Positions 43,567 through 51,156 of a stretch of DNA of 64,000 nucleotides are shown here, in pieces. A model generated the notes under the pieces. The model worked only from the letters and a program-made list of their open reading frames with translations, did not search any database and had not been told where the DNA came from. A program made the translations under genes and the position numbers. Source of the stretch: a virus; the IMG/VR virus record IMGVR_UViG_3300044643_000612, positions 1-64,000 of that record. One strand, given 5' to 3'. The first letter of the stretch is position 1. The number at the start of each line of letters is the position of its first letter.

Positions 43567-44511
43567 GAAACGCCCCGTGCGAGACGCCCCGGCGTACTGC
43601 ATGGTGCCCCGCAGCCGCCCGTCGGACGAGGTGCCGCGCACCAGCACCCGGTACTTGGCCGGGCTGGTCGCGGCTGCTTGCAGGCGCACCTCCAGCAACT
43701 CGCGCACATCGTCCGGCACGTCGGTCTTGAGCAGGGCGCCCAGCGTGCCCTTGCGCAGGTCTTCAATCTCAAGGCCCATCGCCTCGCGCAGGTAGCCGAT
43801 CAGGGCGTCCCGCTGCGTGGCGCTGGGCACGGCGCCGTCCGTCATGCGCGCCGACTCCACTGCTAGTCGCTGGCCCGCCTCCTTGGCGGCGCGCAGGGCG
43901 GCGTGGGCCAGGTCCATGTCGATCTGGATGCCGCGGTCGTTGATGGCTTGGTCCAGCCGCCACACGGCCTTCTCGGCGTCGGTCCAGTTGACCTTGGGCT
44001 GGCGAGCGTAGACCTCGCGCATGGCGACGATGTCCATGCGGGCATATTCCTTGAACGCCTCCCACTCCGCCGGATGCGTCTCTTTCGTGGCCCGGCGGAT
44101 CTTGCGCGTCTTGGCCTGCGGCTTGCAGAACAGTTGGATCAGCTTCTTGCCCGCCTTGTCCTTGGCCTTGTCCAGCGGGACGCCGAGGACCTCGCACTGT
44201 TTATCAAGGGCGCCCGGCAGGCTGTGCAGCAGGCCCACGGCGAGGGTGTCGTAGATGCGCTCAACGGGCACACGCACCTGACTGAACGACAGGACCGTGC
44301 GGTCGAAGTGGCTGTTGTGAATGATGATCCGGTCGGCAGCGTCGATGAGCGACTGCATCATGCCGGGGGCCGGGAACTCGACGACCTGGACCTCGTCGTC
44401 GTCCCATGCGTAGGCCAGCAGCAGGATCTCCGCGCTCTCCGCATAGGCCCATGTGCCATGCGTGATCGGCGTCTCGCTGTAGGTTTCGAGGTCGAGCATG
44501 AGTGTGCGCAT
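43279..44511 (-). CDS. polA: Family A DNA polymerase, N-terminal fragment with N-intein
   Basis: The 410-residue protein contains the DEDDy 3'-5' exonuclease: LDLETYSET (Asp7, Glu9), IIIHNSHFDRTV (Asp70), YARMD (Tyr156, Asp160). The polymerase part runs to ASRTGRF315, where the intein Cys316 begins. Homologues continue SGR...QPQNLPR, which is found at the start of the C-terminal fragment's extein. The gene has no strong ribosome site; a long hairpin precedes it. Confidence 0.9.
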   Translation of the reverse strand: MRTLMLDLETYSETPITHGTWAYAESAEILLLAYAWDDDEVQVVEFPAPGMMQSLIDAADRIIIHNSHFDRTVLSFSQVRVPVERIYDTLAVGLLHSLPGALDKQCEVLGVPLDKAKDKAGKKLIQLFCKPQAKTRKIRRATKETHPAEWEAFKEYARMDIVAMREVYARQPKVNWTDAEKAVWRLDQAINDRGIQIDMDLAHAALRAAKEAGQRLAVESARMTDGAVPSATQRDALIGYLREAMGLEIEDLRKGTLGALLKTDVPDDVRELLEVRLQAAATSPAKYRVLVRGTSSDGRLRGTMQYAGASRTGRFCLAEGTLVRVKDDTGRILERPIEDVTTDDLVWDGESWVRHEGVVFSGDKPVITHDGVCATVEHKVYVSTSEHVTLGEAKQRGLPLWRGNATRFTG

Positions 44512-44521
44512 GGCAAGGGGT

Positions 44522-44560
44522 GAGGGGCAGGACGGCAGGAGAAGGACCGCCCTGCCCCTC
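44522..44560 (-). promoter_or_regulatory. Stable hairpin before the polymerase N-fragment gene
   Basis: A 10-bp perfect stem (GAGGGGCAGG / CCTGCCCCTC on both strands) encloses a 19-base loop with a smaller inner CGG/CCG stem. It fills most of the 57-base gap between the GapR stop and the polymerase start. It may attenuate transcription or mask/position the start; there is no T tract. Confidence 0.55.
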
Positions 44561-44568
44561 TGGCTTCG

Positions 44569-44829
44569 CTAGATCAGATCAGCGCAGCCAAGCGCGTTGG
44601 CGTAGAGTTCGAGCATGGCCCGCTCCTCCATCGCCTTGTCGCGGTCCTTCTTGCGAAGGGCCACGATCTTGCGGAGGGTCTTGGTGTCGAAGCCGTTGCC
44701 TTTGGCCTCGGCGTAGACCTCCTTGATGCCCGCGGCGACCTCGCTCTTTTCCTCTTCAAGACGCTCAACGCGCTCGATGATGGATTGGAGTTGGCTCGCC
44801 GCGACGGAGTTGTGACCCAGGTCCGACAT
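44569..44829 (-). CDS. gapR: GapR-like nucleoid protein (DUF2312)
   Basis: The 86-residue protein [68 protein letters not shown] matches GapR over nearly its full length. GapR binds over-twisted DNA ahead of forks in Alphaproteobacteria and stimulates topoisomerases. Here it sits between polymerase and ssDNA-binding genes, so a role in phage fork progression is likely. Confidence 0.9.
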   Translation of the reverse strand: MSDLGHNSVAASQLQSIIERVERLEEEKSEVAAGIKEVYAEAKGNGFDTKTLRKIVALRKKDRDKAMEERAMLELYANALGCADLI

Positions 44830-45383
44830 CAGACGAAGTCCTCCTCGTCGTCCGCGTCGAACTCGTCAGCCGAAGCTGCCGTCGACCCGCCGAAGCCCTC
44901 GCCGTCAGCGTAGAACTTCACGCCGCGAAGCACGGCGTTGATGCGCCGGCCCCACTTCGGGCTGTCGTAGGCGTAGATCTCGACGCTGGCGTGGACGTAG
45001 CAGCCAGCGTAGATGACCCCGTCGGCTTCCGTGACCGGCTGGCCCTGACGGTCCAGAGCGGTCGGGCGCAGCTTCTCGGAGCGGGTGGACAGGAAGAAGT
45101 TGCCCTCGAAGCCGTCCCACGTGTCGCCGTCCTTGGTCGTGTACGGCCCTTCGACCCATGCCGACCGCTGGTCAGCCTTGAGTTTCTTGACGATGTCGTC
45201 CGCCTTCGGACCCCACTTCTCCTTGGCCGACGCTGAGATGGCCTCGCGGATCGCCGCCACGTTGGGGGAGGCGGGGTCGATGATCAGCTTGGCGCCGTAG
45301 GCGGGGTTGTTGTCGCCGAAGGCTTGGGCCTTGAAGACCGCCGGGAAGGCCAGGCGGACGTTACGCAGTTGCAGAATGGTCAT
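44829..45383 (-). CDS. DUF2815 ssDNA-binding protein
   Basis: ATG 45383 gives 184 residues: [57 protein letters not shown], and [40 protein letters not shown], with an acidic tail ([12 protein letters not shown]) as in single-stranded DNA-binding proteins. DUF2815 is a phage ssDNA-binding OB-fold family often found near DUF2800 and PolA genes. The stop overlaps the GapR start by one base. Confidence 0.85.
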   Translation of the reverse strand: MTILQLRNVRLAFPAVFKAQAFGDNNPAYGAKLIIDPASPNVAAIREAISASAKEKWGPKADDIVKKLKADQRSAWVEGPYTTKDGDTWDGFEGNFFLSTRSEKLRPTALDRQGQPVTEADGVIYAGCYVHASVEIYAYDSPKWGRRINAVLRGVKFYADGEGFGGSTAASADEFDADDEEDFV

Positions 45384-45408
45384 GTCGCATGTCTCTCGTT
45401 TCAGGTTT

Positions 45409-46602
45409 CTAGTCGAAGTCCGCCGCCGTGGCCCCGAGGGACAACGCCGGCTTCTTATCCGTGGCCGGGGCCACCGATGGCTTGCCCGGGGACCGCGTGA
45501 CCAGAGCGTTGATGCGCTGGAGGCGGGCTGGGCTGTGCTTGAGCAACTTCTCCGCAACCGTCGGAGAAATCAAGTCGTATTCGTACATCTCGCTGTTCTT
45601 GAAGCGCCAGGACTTCAGCAGCTTGGCGACGTCGTCCGGGTTGGACCACTTGCGGTTGCCCATCCGGCCCTCGACCAGCTTGTAGCCGGGCACGTCAGCG
45701 CCCGCGAACAGGCGCCGCTCAATCTCGCCGCGCACGGCCTTGCACCAGTCCTCGATCAGCCCGACCTTCATCATCGCGCCGGCGAGCCACTCGGGATCCA
45801 CGTTGGCCAGCGTGCCAACGAACGCCTCATCCACGTCGTCGAAGTCCTCCGCCGTCGCGCCGGTGATGGTGTCCAGCACCTCGTCCTTGAGCGCCGGGCA
45901 GACGAAGCGGGCATCGCAGAACCGGCACTGCTTCTCGCCGGGGTCGTAGGTCTGGTCGCCTGCCAGGATGCCCTGCACGACCTCCTTGGTGCTACTGGCG
46001 AAGGCCATCAGGTCGTCATGCGACAGGCTCCACCGGCTGACCGGGTTGCCGTTCTGCGCCCTCGGCTGGTGGATGATCAGGTCGAACTGCTCGAAGGGTC
46101 CGAGGAAGTCGAAACTGTGCATGGCGCCAAGGGCGTAGAGCATGAGTTGCTCGTTGGCCTCGGCGTTGACCAGCACACCCGACCCGTACTTGTAGTCGAT
46201 CATGGTCAGTCTGCCTTCGGCCACGACGATGGCGTCCGCCGTGCCGAAGGCGTCGGGCGCCCCGATGTAAGGCGAGAAATCCACGCGCTGGTCGGCGAAG
46301 GCCCGGCCATCCTCGCCCATGGCCTCAAGAACCAGGTCGCGGAAGGCAAGGCCCCCTTCGATCATGGCGTCGGTGACGGGCCAGTCGGTGTCGTCAACCC
46401 GCACGGTGGTGCCGCGCAGGTTGGCGAACGCCTCGTTGCCGCCCCAGTCCTCCAGCACGATGCGGTTCGCCACGTCATGCGCGGCGGTGCCCTCGTCGGC
46501 GTAGACTGAGGTGCGCGGCGGGACCGTGTCGCACAGGGCGAGCGACCCGGGGCAGCGCAGCCAGCGGTGGGCAGCAGAGGGGGAGAAGCGAGCGTGTTGC
46601 AT
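45409..46602 (-). CDS. DUF2800 PD-(D/E)XK nuclease
   Basis: ATG 46602 (TGATG overlap) gives 397 residues starting HARFSPSAAHRWLRCPGSLALC. The nuclease core FGTADAIVVAEGRLTMIDYKYGSGVLV carries the GxxD and DxK acids; CRFCDARFVCPAL downstream resembles the Cys cluster of Cas4/RecB-like enzymes. It probably processes DNA ends in replication or recombination together with DUF2815 and PolA, its usual partners. Confidence 0.85.
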   Translation of the reverse strand: MQHARFSPSAAHRWLRCPGSLALCDTVPPRTSVYADEGTAAHDVANRIVLEDWGGNEAFANLRGTTVRVDDTDWPVTDAMIEGGLAFRDLVLEAMGEDGRAFADQRVDFSPYIGAPDAFGTADAIVVAEGRLTMIDYKYGSGVLVNAEANEQLMLYALGAMHSFDFLGPFEQFDLIIHQPRAQNGNPVSRWSLSHDDLMAFASSTKEVVQGILAGDQTYDPGEKQCRFCDARFVCPALKDEVLDTITGATAEDFDDVDEAFVGTLANVDPEWLAGAMMKVGLIEDWCKAVRGEIERRLFAGADVPGYKLVEGRMGNRKWSNPDDVAKLLKSWRFKNSEMYEYDLISPTVAEKLLKHSPARLQRINALVTRSPGKPSVAPATDKKPALSLGATAADFD

Positions 46603-46793
46603 CAGCCGCACTCCTCCTGCGCCATCTCGTAGCCGTAGACCAGGTCGCTGAAGATGCGGCCCACCATGTCGGTGTCGTCCATGCTGCCTGAGCGGATCGG
46701 ACGGGCCATCAGGTTGGCGTGCGACTTGGACAGCCGCGACAGGGCGCGCTCCCTGGCCAAGACGCGCAGACGCTGCTCGATGTCGGGTGCCAT
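46602..46793 (-). CDS. Hypothetical protein (63 aa)
   Basis: ATG 46793 overlaps the upstream stop. A short basic helical region (IEQRLRVLARERALSRLSKSHANLM) precedes an acidic C-terminus (DLVYGYEMAQEECG). Nothing recognised; tightly coupled to the DUF2800 gene. Confidence 0.6.
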   Translation of the reverse strand: MAPDIEQRLRVLARERALSRLSKSHANLMARPIRSGSMDDTDMVGRIFSDLVYGYEMAQEECG

Positions 46794-47260
46794 CACAGTG
46801 CGATCTCCGCAGCGGCCTGCACGGCGGCGACGATCTTCGGCCACATGTCCTCGGTCGTGCCGCGGGCGGTGGTCAGGCCGAGGGTGGCCAGCGCAGCCTT
46901 GGTGGCGTCCGGTCCCTTGCTCTTGGCCAGGGCCAGCACCGCACGGGACATGTCCTCGTAGGTGAGAGGCTCAGAGGCAGTCGTCGCAGAACCAGATGCG
47001 GGCTCGTCCGATCCAGGTTCCGAGGTAGACGCCTGTGTTGCCACAGGCGCATCGACGGAAGGGACGTGCTCCTCCACGATGGGCGTCGTCTCGTAGACCG
47101 GCTCGGGGGCCGCCTCCTCGACGCTCACCTGCACCGGCGCCGTGGCCTTGGTGCGGGTCGCGCGGGGCTTGGGGGCCTCGGCGGGTTCGCCGATGATCTG
47201 GCGGGCTTGGGACACGATCTCGGCCCAGTCAGCGCCTTCAAGCGTGATGATGATAGACAT
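46793..47260 (-). CDS. Hypothetical protein with disordered linker (155 aa)
   Basis: Two ordered ends are joined by a Pro/Glu/Ala/Thr linker: an N-terminal SIIITLEGADWAEIVSQARQIIGE and a C-terminal helical LTYEDMSRAVLALAKSKGPDATKAALATLG...MWPKIVAAVQAA. The C-terminal module recurs in phage replication regions next to DUF2800 genes in my memory. GAGGAG sets the start. Function unknown. Confidence 0.62.
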   Translation of the reverse strand: MSIIITLEGADWAEIVSQARQIIGEPAEAPKPRATRTKATAPVQVSVEEAAPEPVYETTPIVEEHVPSVDAPVATQASTSEPGSDEPASGSATTASEPLTYEDMSRAVLALAKSKGPDATKAALATLGLTTARGTTEDMWPKIVAAVQAAAEIAL

Positions 47261-47263
47261 GGT

Positions 47264-47395
47264 TCAGTTCTCCTCTTGGTAAATCAGGGTCTCAAAGCGG
47301 TCGACCAACTCCTGCACGAGCGGGTGGTCAAACGCCTCGCGCACGCGCTCGATGAGCGCCTCGTCCTCAAGCCCTGCGGCCTGTGTCCTCGTCAT
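47264..47395 (-). CDS. Small acidic protein (43 aa)
   Basis: A short frame with a strong ribosome site (GGGAGGA, six bases before ATG 47395). The product MTRTQAAGLEDEALIERVRE...ELVDRFETLIYQEEN is helical and acidic. It fills the gap between two clear genes, which supports its reality. Function unknown. Confidence 0.55.
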   Translation of the reverse strand: MTRTQAAGLEDEALIERVREAFDHPLVQELVDRFETLIYQEEN

Positions 47396-47396
47396 G

Positions 47397-47615
47397 TCAG
47401 TCCTCCCACGGCCTGTACAGGGCGCGGTTCATAGCCATGAAGCCCTGCTGGAAGTGCGTCTTTGCGATGGAAGCCCACCGCGTGTTGACCTTCGAGGAGT
47501 CCACCCGCTGGATGTCGCGGAGGAGGCGCATGAGCCTACCCTCGTTCAGGGCGAAAAGGCTCAGGGCCTCGGCGACGGTCAAGGTCTCGGGGTCGTAGTC
47601 CACAGGCTCGGTCAC
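47397..47615 (-). CDS. Acb2/Tad1-hairpin-like small protein (possible anti-CBASS/Thoeris sponge)
   Basis: The 72-residue protein ends VNTRWASIAKTHFQQGFMAMNRALYRPWED. This resembles the helical hairpin of Acb2/Tad1-type phage proteins (R..(S/A)IA.T..(E/Q)QGFM...RA), which sequester cyclic nucleotide signals of bacterial defence. The N-terminal half (TLTVAEALSLFALNEGRLMRLLRD) is a second helix. The match is by pattern only and the length is shorter than known sponges. A promoter and leader hairpin directly upstream make it the first gene of a transcript. Confidence 0.5.
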   Translation of the reverse strand: MTEPVDYDPETLTVAEALSLFALNEGRLMRLLRDIQRVDSSKVNTRWASIAKTHFQQGFMAMNRALYRPWED

Positions 47616-47637
47616 AGGTTGTCTCCTTGTCGCGCCA

Positions 47638-47650
47638 GGCCACAGCGGCC
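47638..47650 (-). promoter_or_regulatory. GGCC-N5-GGCC leader hairpin (copy a)
   Basis: GGCC-acagc-GGCC (on the + strand) lies 22 bases upstream of the start at 47615, directly before the ribosome site AAGGAG. It is one of seven equivalents in the leftward region. Confidence 0.55.
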
Positions 47651-47660
47651 CGACAACAAT

Positions 47661-47689
47661 TATCTAATACCTAACAAGCGGGTTGTCAC
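47661..47689 (-). promoter_or_regulatory. Leftward sigma70-type promoter before 47615
   Basis: Reading leftwards, GTGACA and TAGATA are separated by 17 bases; the -10 is followed by AT. It overlaps the last codons of the primase-helicase gene and leads into the small gene at 47397-47615 and the whole DUF2800-PolA-helicase operon. Confidence 0.55.
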
Positions 47690-49692
47690 GCACAAAATTG
47701 CACGACGCCATGCTCCAGCATCAGCGGGGCGTCGTCGCCCTTCTGCAAGCTGCGAACTGCGCGCATCACGCTCTGCCGCCGGATGTCGCGGGCGCCCTCC
47801 TCGGGTGCCGGCACCGTGCCCACCACGTAGTCCAGCAGCCGGTCCATGCCCATGCTGGTGACGCTGGGCTCCAAGAGGCCGATGGCGTCCATCACCACCT
47901 GCTCCCACGCCCCCAGCCGCCGCTTGGCCGTCGGCTTCTGCGCCACCGGCACCGTAGCGTCCCGCACCACAAGGCTGCTCATCTCCTCGCCGTCACGGTC
48001 GAGGCCGACCACCACAGGCTCCAGGGTGAACCCCCACGACAGGTCGTCCCTGCCGTCCTTCTGCTTGCTGACCCGCATCACGCGCACAGGCCCCTCGTCG
48101 GGCCGCATGACCTCGAACTCGACGTCCGCGGCGGCGCGGATCCCGCTCCAGCCCCGCGCACCCCGCGCCGCGTCCTTGCCGCTGTGATGGACCAGCAGCA
48201 CCATGGCGCCGGTCGCATCGCGGATAGCGCGGGCGTGACGCAGGGCCAGGCCCATGTCCTCGCCGCTGTTCTCGTTCGCGCCGGGCGTCACCTGTGCGAA
48301 GGTGTCGACCACCACCAGGTCGGTCGGACCCGCAGCGGCCATGGCCTCGACCACGGCGGTGATGTCCTCCTCAATCAGGAAGTTGGGGACCGCGTTCATG
48401 ATGCCAAGCGGCACGCCGTCGAGGCTCAGGCCTTGGTCAAGGGCATATGCCTTGACACGAGACGCCACGCCCCCGCCGCCTTCAGCCGCGACATAGAGCA
48501 CCGCGCCCTGCTTGACGGGCCGTCCGCGCCAGTCCGTCCCGCGCGCCACGGCCAGGGCCATGTCCAGCACGGCGAAGGACTTGCCGCTGCCGCTCGCGCC
48601 GTAGAGCACGCCGAGGTCGGCCCGGGGCAGGACGCCCTTGATGATCCACTCCGGTGGCTCGCGCATCATGTAGTCGCTGGCGGCGACGAAGGGGAAGCGG
48701 CCCGGGTAGCCCGGCGGCGTGGCGTAAGAGGCCGACGGCTCGGCGACCTGCACCTTCTCCGCCAGCCGCTCCAGCCGCTCGGACGGGTTCTGCGCCTCGC
48801 GCGCCTCGCGGGCCATCTTGATGACCGACGCCATGGTGACCTGGCGGCCCGTGGCCTGCCGGCGGGTGAACGAGTCCCATTGCGCCTGTAGCTGGTCGCT
48901 GCCGGGGTATTGCTCGCCGTCGCTGGACCACTCGTCCCACAGGTCGAACCCGTCGCCCTCGGTCTCGTGGTGCAGGGCCATGCCGACGCGGATCCAGTCG
49001 TCGCGACCCATGCTGGCGTCGAGGTCGGCCAGCAGCGCCTTGATCTCGGTCTCGGCCAGGCCAAGGGTGGGCTCGTGCCCGACCATGAAGTCGTCGGGGT
49101 CGCTCGGGCTTGAGGTCTGCGGGCCGAACCGCGCCTCGCAGAAGGCCCGCAGCTTAGGGGTGACGGGCGCCACCACGTCGCCGGTGTCGAACAGGTCCAC
49201 GGTATAGAGCGGGTTGCCTGTGACGGTGACGAAGCCGGAAGCGGTGAATGTCTCCACGCCATAGCGGTCGGCGATGGCGCGGCTCTTGCGGTCGCCCAGC
49301 GCCCCGGCCACGAAGGCCCGGACGCCCTTGCCGCTCGGGCTGTATTCCGCATAGGTGTCGCAGACCAGCGCCTCCAGTTCGGCAGGCAGGTGGCCTTGCG
49401 CGTCTACGCAGGCGTCGAAGTCCAGCGCCGTGATGCCCCAGTCGGCGAGCATGGCCAGACCCACACCGTCCATGCCGCGGGCCTTGGCGCGCTCCAGGGC
49501 GCGCTCCAGTGGCACGAGGGAAGCGCGGTCTCGGGCGTCGCCCTGCCGGCCATAGCGCCTGCCGGCATTGGCGTAGTAAGGCACCTTGATGGCCTTGCCA
49601 GAGCCCTCGATGCGCTCATACCGCCAGCACAGCCAGCCGGGCAGGTCGCGCAAGAGCGAGGGGACGGCGAGGCCCGGAGTCGGGCCAGCCAT
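47686..49692 (-). CDS. Bifunctional primase(-polymerase)/RepA-type helicase
   Basis: ATG 49692 gives 668 residues. N-terminal prim-pol-like region: PGWLCWRYERIEGSGKAIKVPYY, LADWGITALDFDACVD, YAEYSPSGKGVRAFVAGA. Next a PriCT-2-like segment (LLADLDASMGRDDWIRVGMALHHE...FDLWDEWS), then a RecA-like helicase: LGVLYGASGSGKSF (Walker A), VLYVAAEGGGG, DLVVVDTFAQVTPGANEN (Walker B) and VLLVHHSGKD. It would prime and unwind at the fork, serving PolA encoded downstream on the same strand. Confidence 0.86.
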   Translation of the reverse strand: MAGPTPGLAVPSLLRDLPGWLCWRYERIEGSGKAIKVPYYANAGRRYGRQGDARDRASLVPLERALERAKARGMDGVGLAMLADWGITALDFDACVDAQGHLPAELEALVCDTYAEYSPSGKGVRAFVAGALGDRKSRAIADRYGVETFTASGFVTVTGNPLYTVDLFDTGDVVAPVTPKLRAFCEARFGPQTSSPSDPDDFMVGHEPTLGLAETEIKALLADLDASMGRDDWIRVGMALHHETEGDGFDLWDEWSSDGEQYPGSDQLQAQWDSFTRRQATGRQVTMASVIKMAREAREAQNPSERLERLAEKVQVAEPSASYATPPGYPGRFPFVAASDYMMREPPEWIIKGVLPRADLGVLYGASGSGKSFAVLDMALAVARGTDWRGRPVKQGAVLYVAAEGGGGVASRVKAYALDQGLSLDGVPLGIMNAVPNFLIEEDITAVVEAMAAAGPTDLVVVDTFAQVTPGANENSGEDMGLALRHARAIRDATGAMVLLVHHSGKDAARGARGWSGIRAAADVEFEVMRPDEGPVRVMRVSKQKDGRDDLSWGFTLEPVVVGLDRDGEEMSSLVVRDATVPVAQKPTAKRRLGAWEQVVMDAIGLLEPSVTSMGMDRLLDYVVGTVPAPEEGARDIRRQSVMRAVRSLQKGDDAPLMLEHGVVQFCA

Positions 49693-49904
49693 CACTCACC
49701 CGTCAGGGCAGCAACCATCTTGCGGACGGCGGGGGACACGAGGGCCAGGCCCGGCACGCCGGAGATCTCCGCGATCTGCATGGCGCGCTTCGGCGGGGCA
49801 TAACCCTGCGAGGACCACAGGCAGACGGCTTGGTGGGTCACGTCGAGGAGGCGGGCCAGAGCGGCCTTGCCGCCCACAGCCTCGATAGCGGTGTCGATGT
49901 TCAT
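49692..49904 (-). CDS. Cro/YdaS-like HTH repressor (70 aa)
   Basis: ATG 49904 follows AAGGAG. The sequence NIDTAIEAVGGKAALARLLDVTHQAVCLWSSQGYAPPKRAMQIAEISG is the YdaS/Cro helix-turn-helix: helix 2 AALARLLDV and recognition helix HQAVCLWSSQG. Its own promoter contains a perfect inverted repeat, so autoregulation is likely. It heads the replication operon and may time the early-to-late switch. Confidence 0.8.
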   Translation of the reverse strand: MNIDTAIEAVGGKAALARLLDVTHQAVCLWSSQGYAPPKRAMQIAEISGVPGLALVSPAVRKMVAALTGE

Positions 49905-49926
49905 GTAGGGCTCCTTGAGCGGCGAA

Positions 49927-49954
49927 GGTAAACGCTTGCGTTGCGGGGCGTCAA
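49927..49954 (-). promoter_or_regulatory. Promoter with candidate Cro operator
   Basis: Leftward TTGACG and TTTACC are separated by 16 bases. The spacer carries the inverted repeat AACGC-TT-GCGTT at 49931-49942 (+ strand), placed where a repressor would block RNA polymerase. The next gene encodes a Cro-like protein. Confidence 0.55.
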
Positions 49955-50355
49955 GGGCGCCACCACCCTTTGGGCCGTGGCACCTCGGCGAAGGCGCGGA
50001 TTGACTTCCGAAAGCCCGGATCGAGTAGCACCTTGGCGCGCATGGGCGGCAAGATTTGGTTGTCCCTGTCGAGGATAACGACCCAGCGATAGTCGGAGAC
50101 GTCAATGGACCCGCTATCGGGAGAGCGCCACCCGTACGGGGTAGGCGCCGGGTCGGCTTTGAGGCGGGAAACTTCGCTGCGCAGTCGGTCGCGCTCCTTC
50201 CTGTCCACGGTCGCTTCGGCTTTAAGCACCCCGACCTCTAGGGTCAATTCGTCGACCTGTTGCAGCGCGCGATGCGCGGTTTCGTTTCCGAACGCCGCGG
50301 CTCGGCGCCGGACGTCCGTTTCGGTCACGCCGGTGAATGTGACGCTGACGGTCAT
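49951..50355 (-). CDS. Hypothetical coiled-coil protein (134 aa)
   Basis: ATG 50355 (ATGA overlap). Residues about 28-75 form a charged coiled coil (ALQQVDELTLEVGVLKAEATVDRKERDRLRSEVSRLKAD), then DYRWVVILDRDNQILPP and a basic Trp-rich end (RPKGWWRP). No family recognised. It starts a stretch of small accessory genes. Confidence 0.58.
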   Translation of the reverse strand: MTVSVTFTGVTETDVRRRAAAFGNETAHRALQQVDELTLEVGVLKAEATVDRKERDRLRSEVSRLKADPAPTPYGWRSPDSGSIDVSDYRWVVILDRDNQILPPMRAKVLLDPGFRKSIRAFAEVPRPKGWWRP

Positions 50356-50666
50356 TTGCACGGCCACTTCCCGGTGACGGCTAGGTCCACGGCGAGGAAC
50401 GCATCATCGCCGCCCCGCTTGGGGTGAGCCCGCGCGTAGGCGATGAACGTGCGCCGGAGATCATCGGCGGTCGGGTTGGTGGCGGGGCAGTAATGGGTCC
50501 GCACGCCGTTGAGCGCACGGCGCCAAGTGTTGCCGCGGACAGCGGCGCGCACATAGCCGAGGCAGAAGGACCGCTCGGCGGGCATGGGCGACTCGCAGAT
50601 CGGCAAGAGCCAACCGGCGGTGTCGGGTGCCGCGCTGATAGCGGCGGCGAGGGCGAGGGCGATCAT
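50352..50666 (-). CDS. Rap1a/Tai-like secreted protein
   Basis: The 104-residue protein has an N-terminal signal-like segment (IALALAAAISA) and the Rap1a/Tai pattern: FCLGYVRAAV, then THYCPATNPTADDLRRTFIAYARAHPKRGGDDAFLAVDLAVTGKWPCK with four spaced Cys. Rap1a/Tai proteins are periplasmic immunity proteins against type VI amidases in bacteria. A phage copy may act in the periplasm, perhaps on cell-wall enzymes; this is inference. Confidence 0.72.
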   Translation of the reverse strand: MIALALAAAISAAPDTAGWLLPICESPMPAERSFCLGYVRAAVRGNTWRRALNGVRTHYCPATNPTADDLRRTFIAYARAHPKRGGDDAFLAVDLAVTGKWPCK

Positions 50667-50968
50667 CGTGCAGTCCTCTCGTTGGCGGCGCGCGCGCCGT
50701 CGTTACAGTGCTCGTGATAGGCCATGGTCTCGGCGTCGTCGGCCTCGGCGCCCCAGCAGGGGCCGCACCAGGCGTCGGCGTGGGCGTCGGTGGTTACGAG
50801 GTCGCCGTCCTCATGCCAGTCGTCACAGCGCGGGCATTGCACAGCGTCCAGCAGTCGGAGTTGGGTGGCGAAGGACTCGGGGTCCTCGCCCGGGCGCAGG
50901 GCGTCCTGCCAGGGGGCGCCGTACAGGTCCGTCAGCGGCGCGTGGATGTTGTCGGGTGTCAGCTTCAC
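50663..50968 (-). CDS. Zinc-finger-like small protein (101 aa)
   Basis: CPRCDDWH and, about 20 residues later, AWCGPCW form two CxxC pairs that could bind one zinc. Both ends are acidic. ATGA overlaps link it to both neighbours. No specific function. Confidence 0.58.
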   Translation of the reverse strand: MKLTPDNIHAPLTDLYGAPWQDALRPGEDPESFATQLRLLDAVQCPRCDDWHEDGDLVTTDAHADAWCGPCWGAEADDAETMAYHEHCNDGARAANERTAR

Positions 50969-51156
50969 CGCCCCGCCTCCAGCGCGTCGGCCAGGGCCGC
51001 GGCCTCGGTGGCCAGCTTGCGGGCGGCATAGCGCGCGGCGTCAACGCCGGCCTCGGTGGTGAAGCTGTTGGTCAGCGTGCGGCGGATCACGGACGCCTGT
51101 GCCTCGACAGCAGAGGCGCGGCGGTTCAGGTCGATGGTGACAGTGCAGTAAGTCAT
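50965..51156 (-). CDS. Hypothetical protein (63 aa)
   Basis: An Ala-rich helical protein (VEAQASVIRRTLTNSFTTEAGVDAARYAARKLATEAAALADALEAG) with a short beta start (TYCTVTIDLN). It is coupled at both ends by 4-base overlaps. Function unknown. Confidence 0.55.
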   Translation of the reverse strand: MTYCTVTIDLNRRASAVEAQASVIRRTLTNSFTTEAGVDAARYAARKLATEAAALADALEAGR

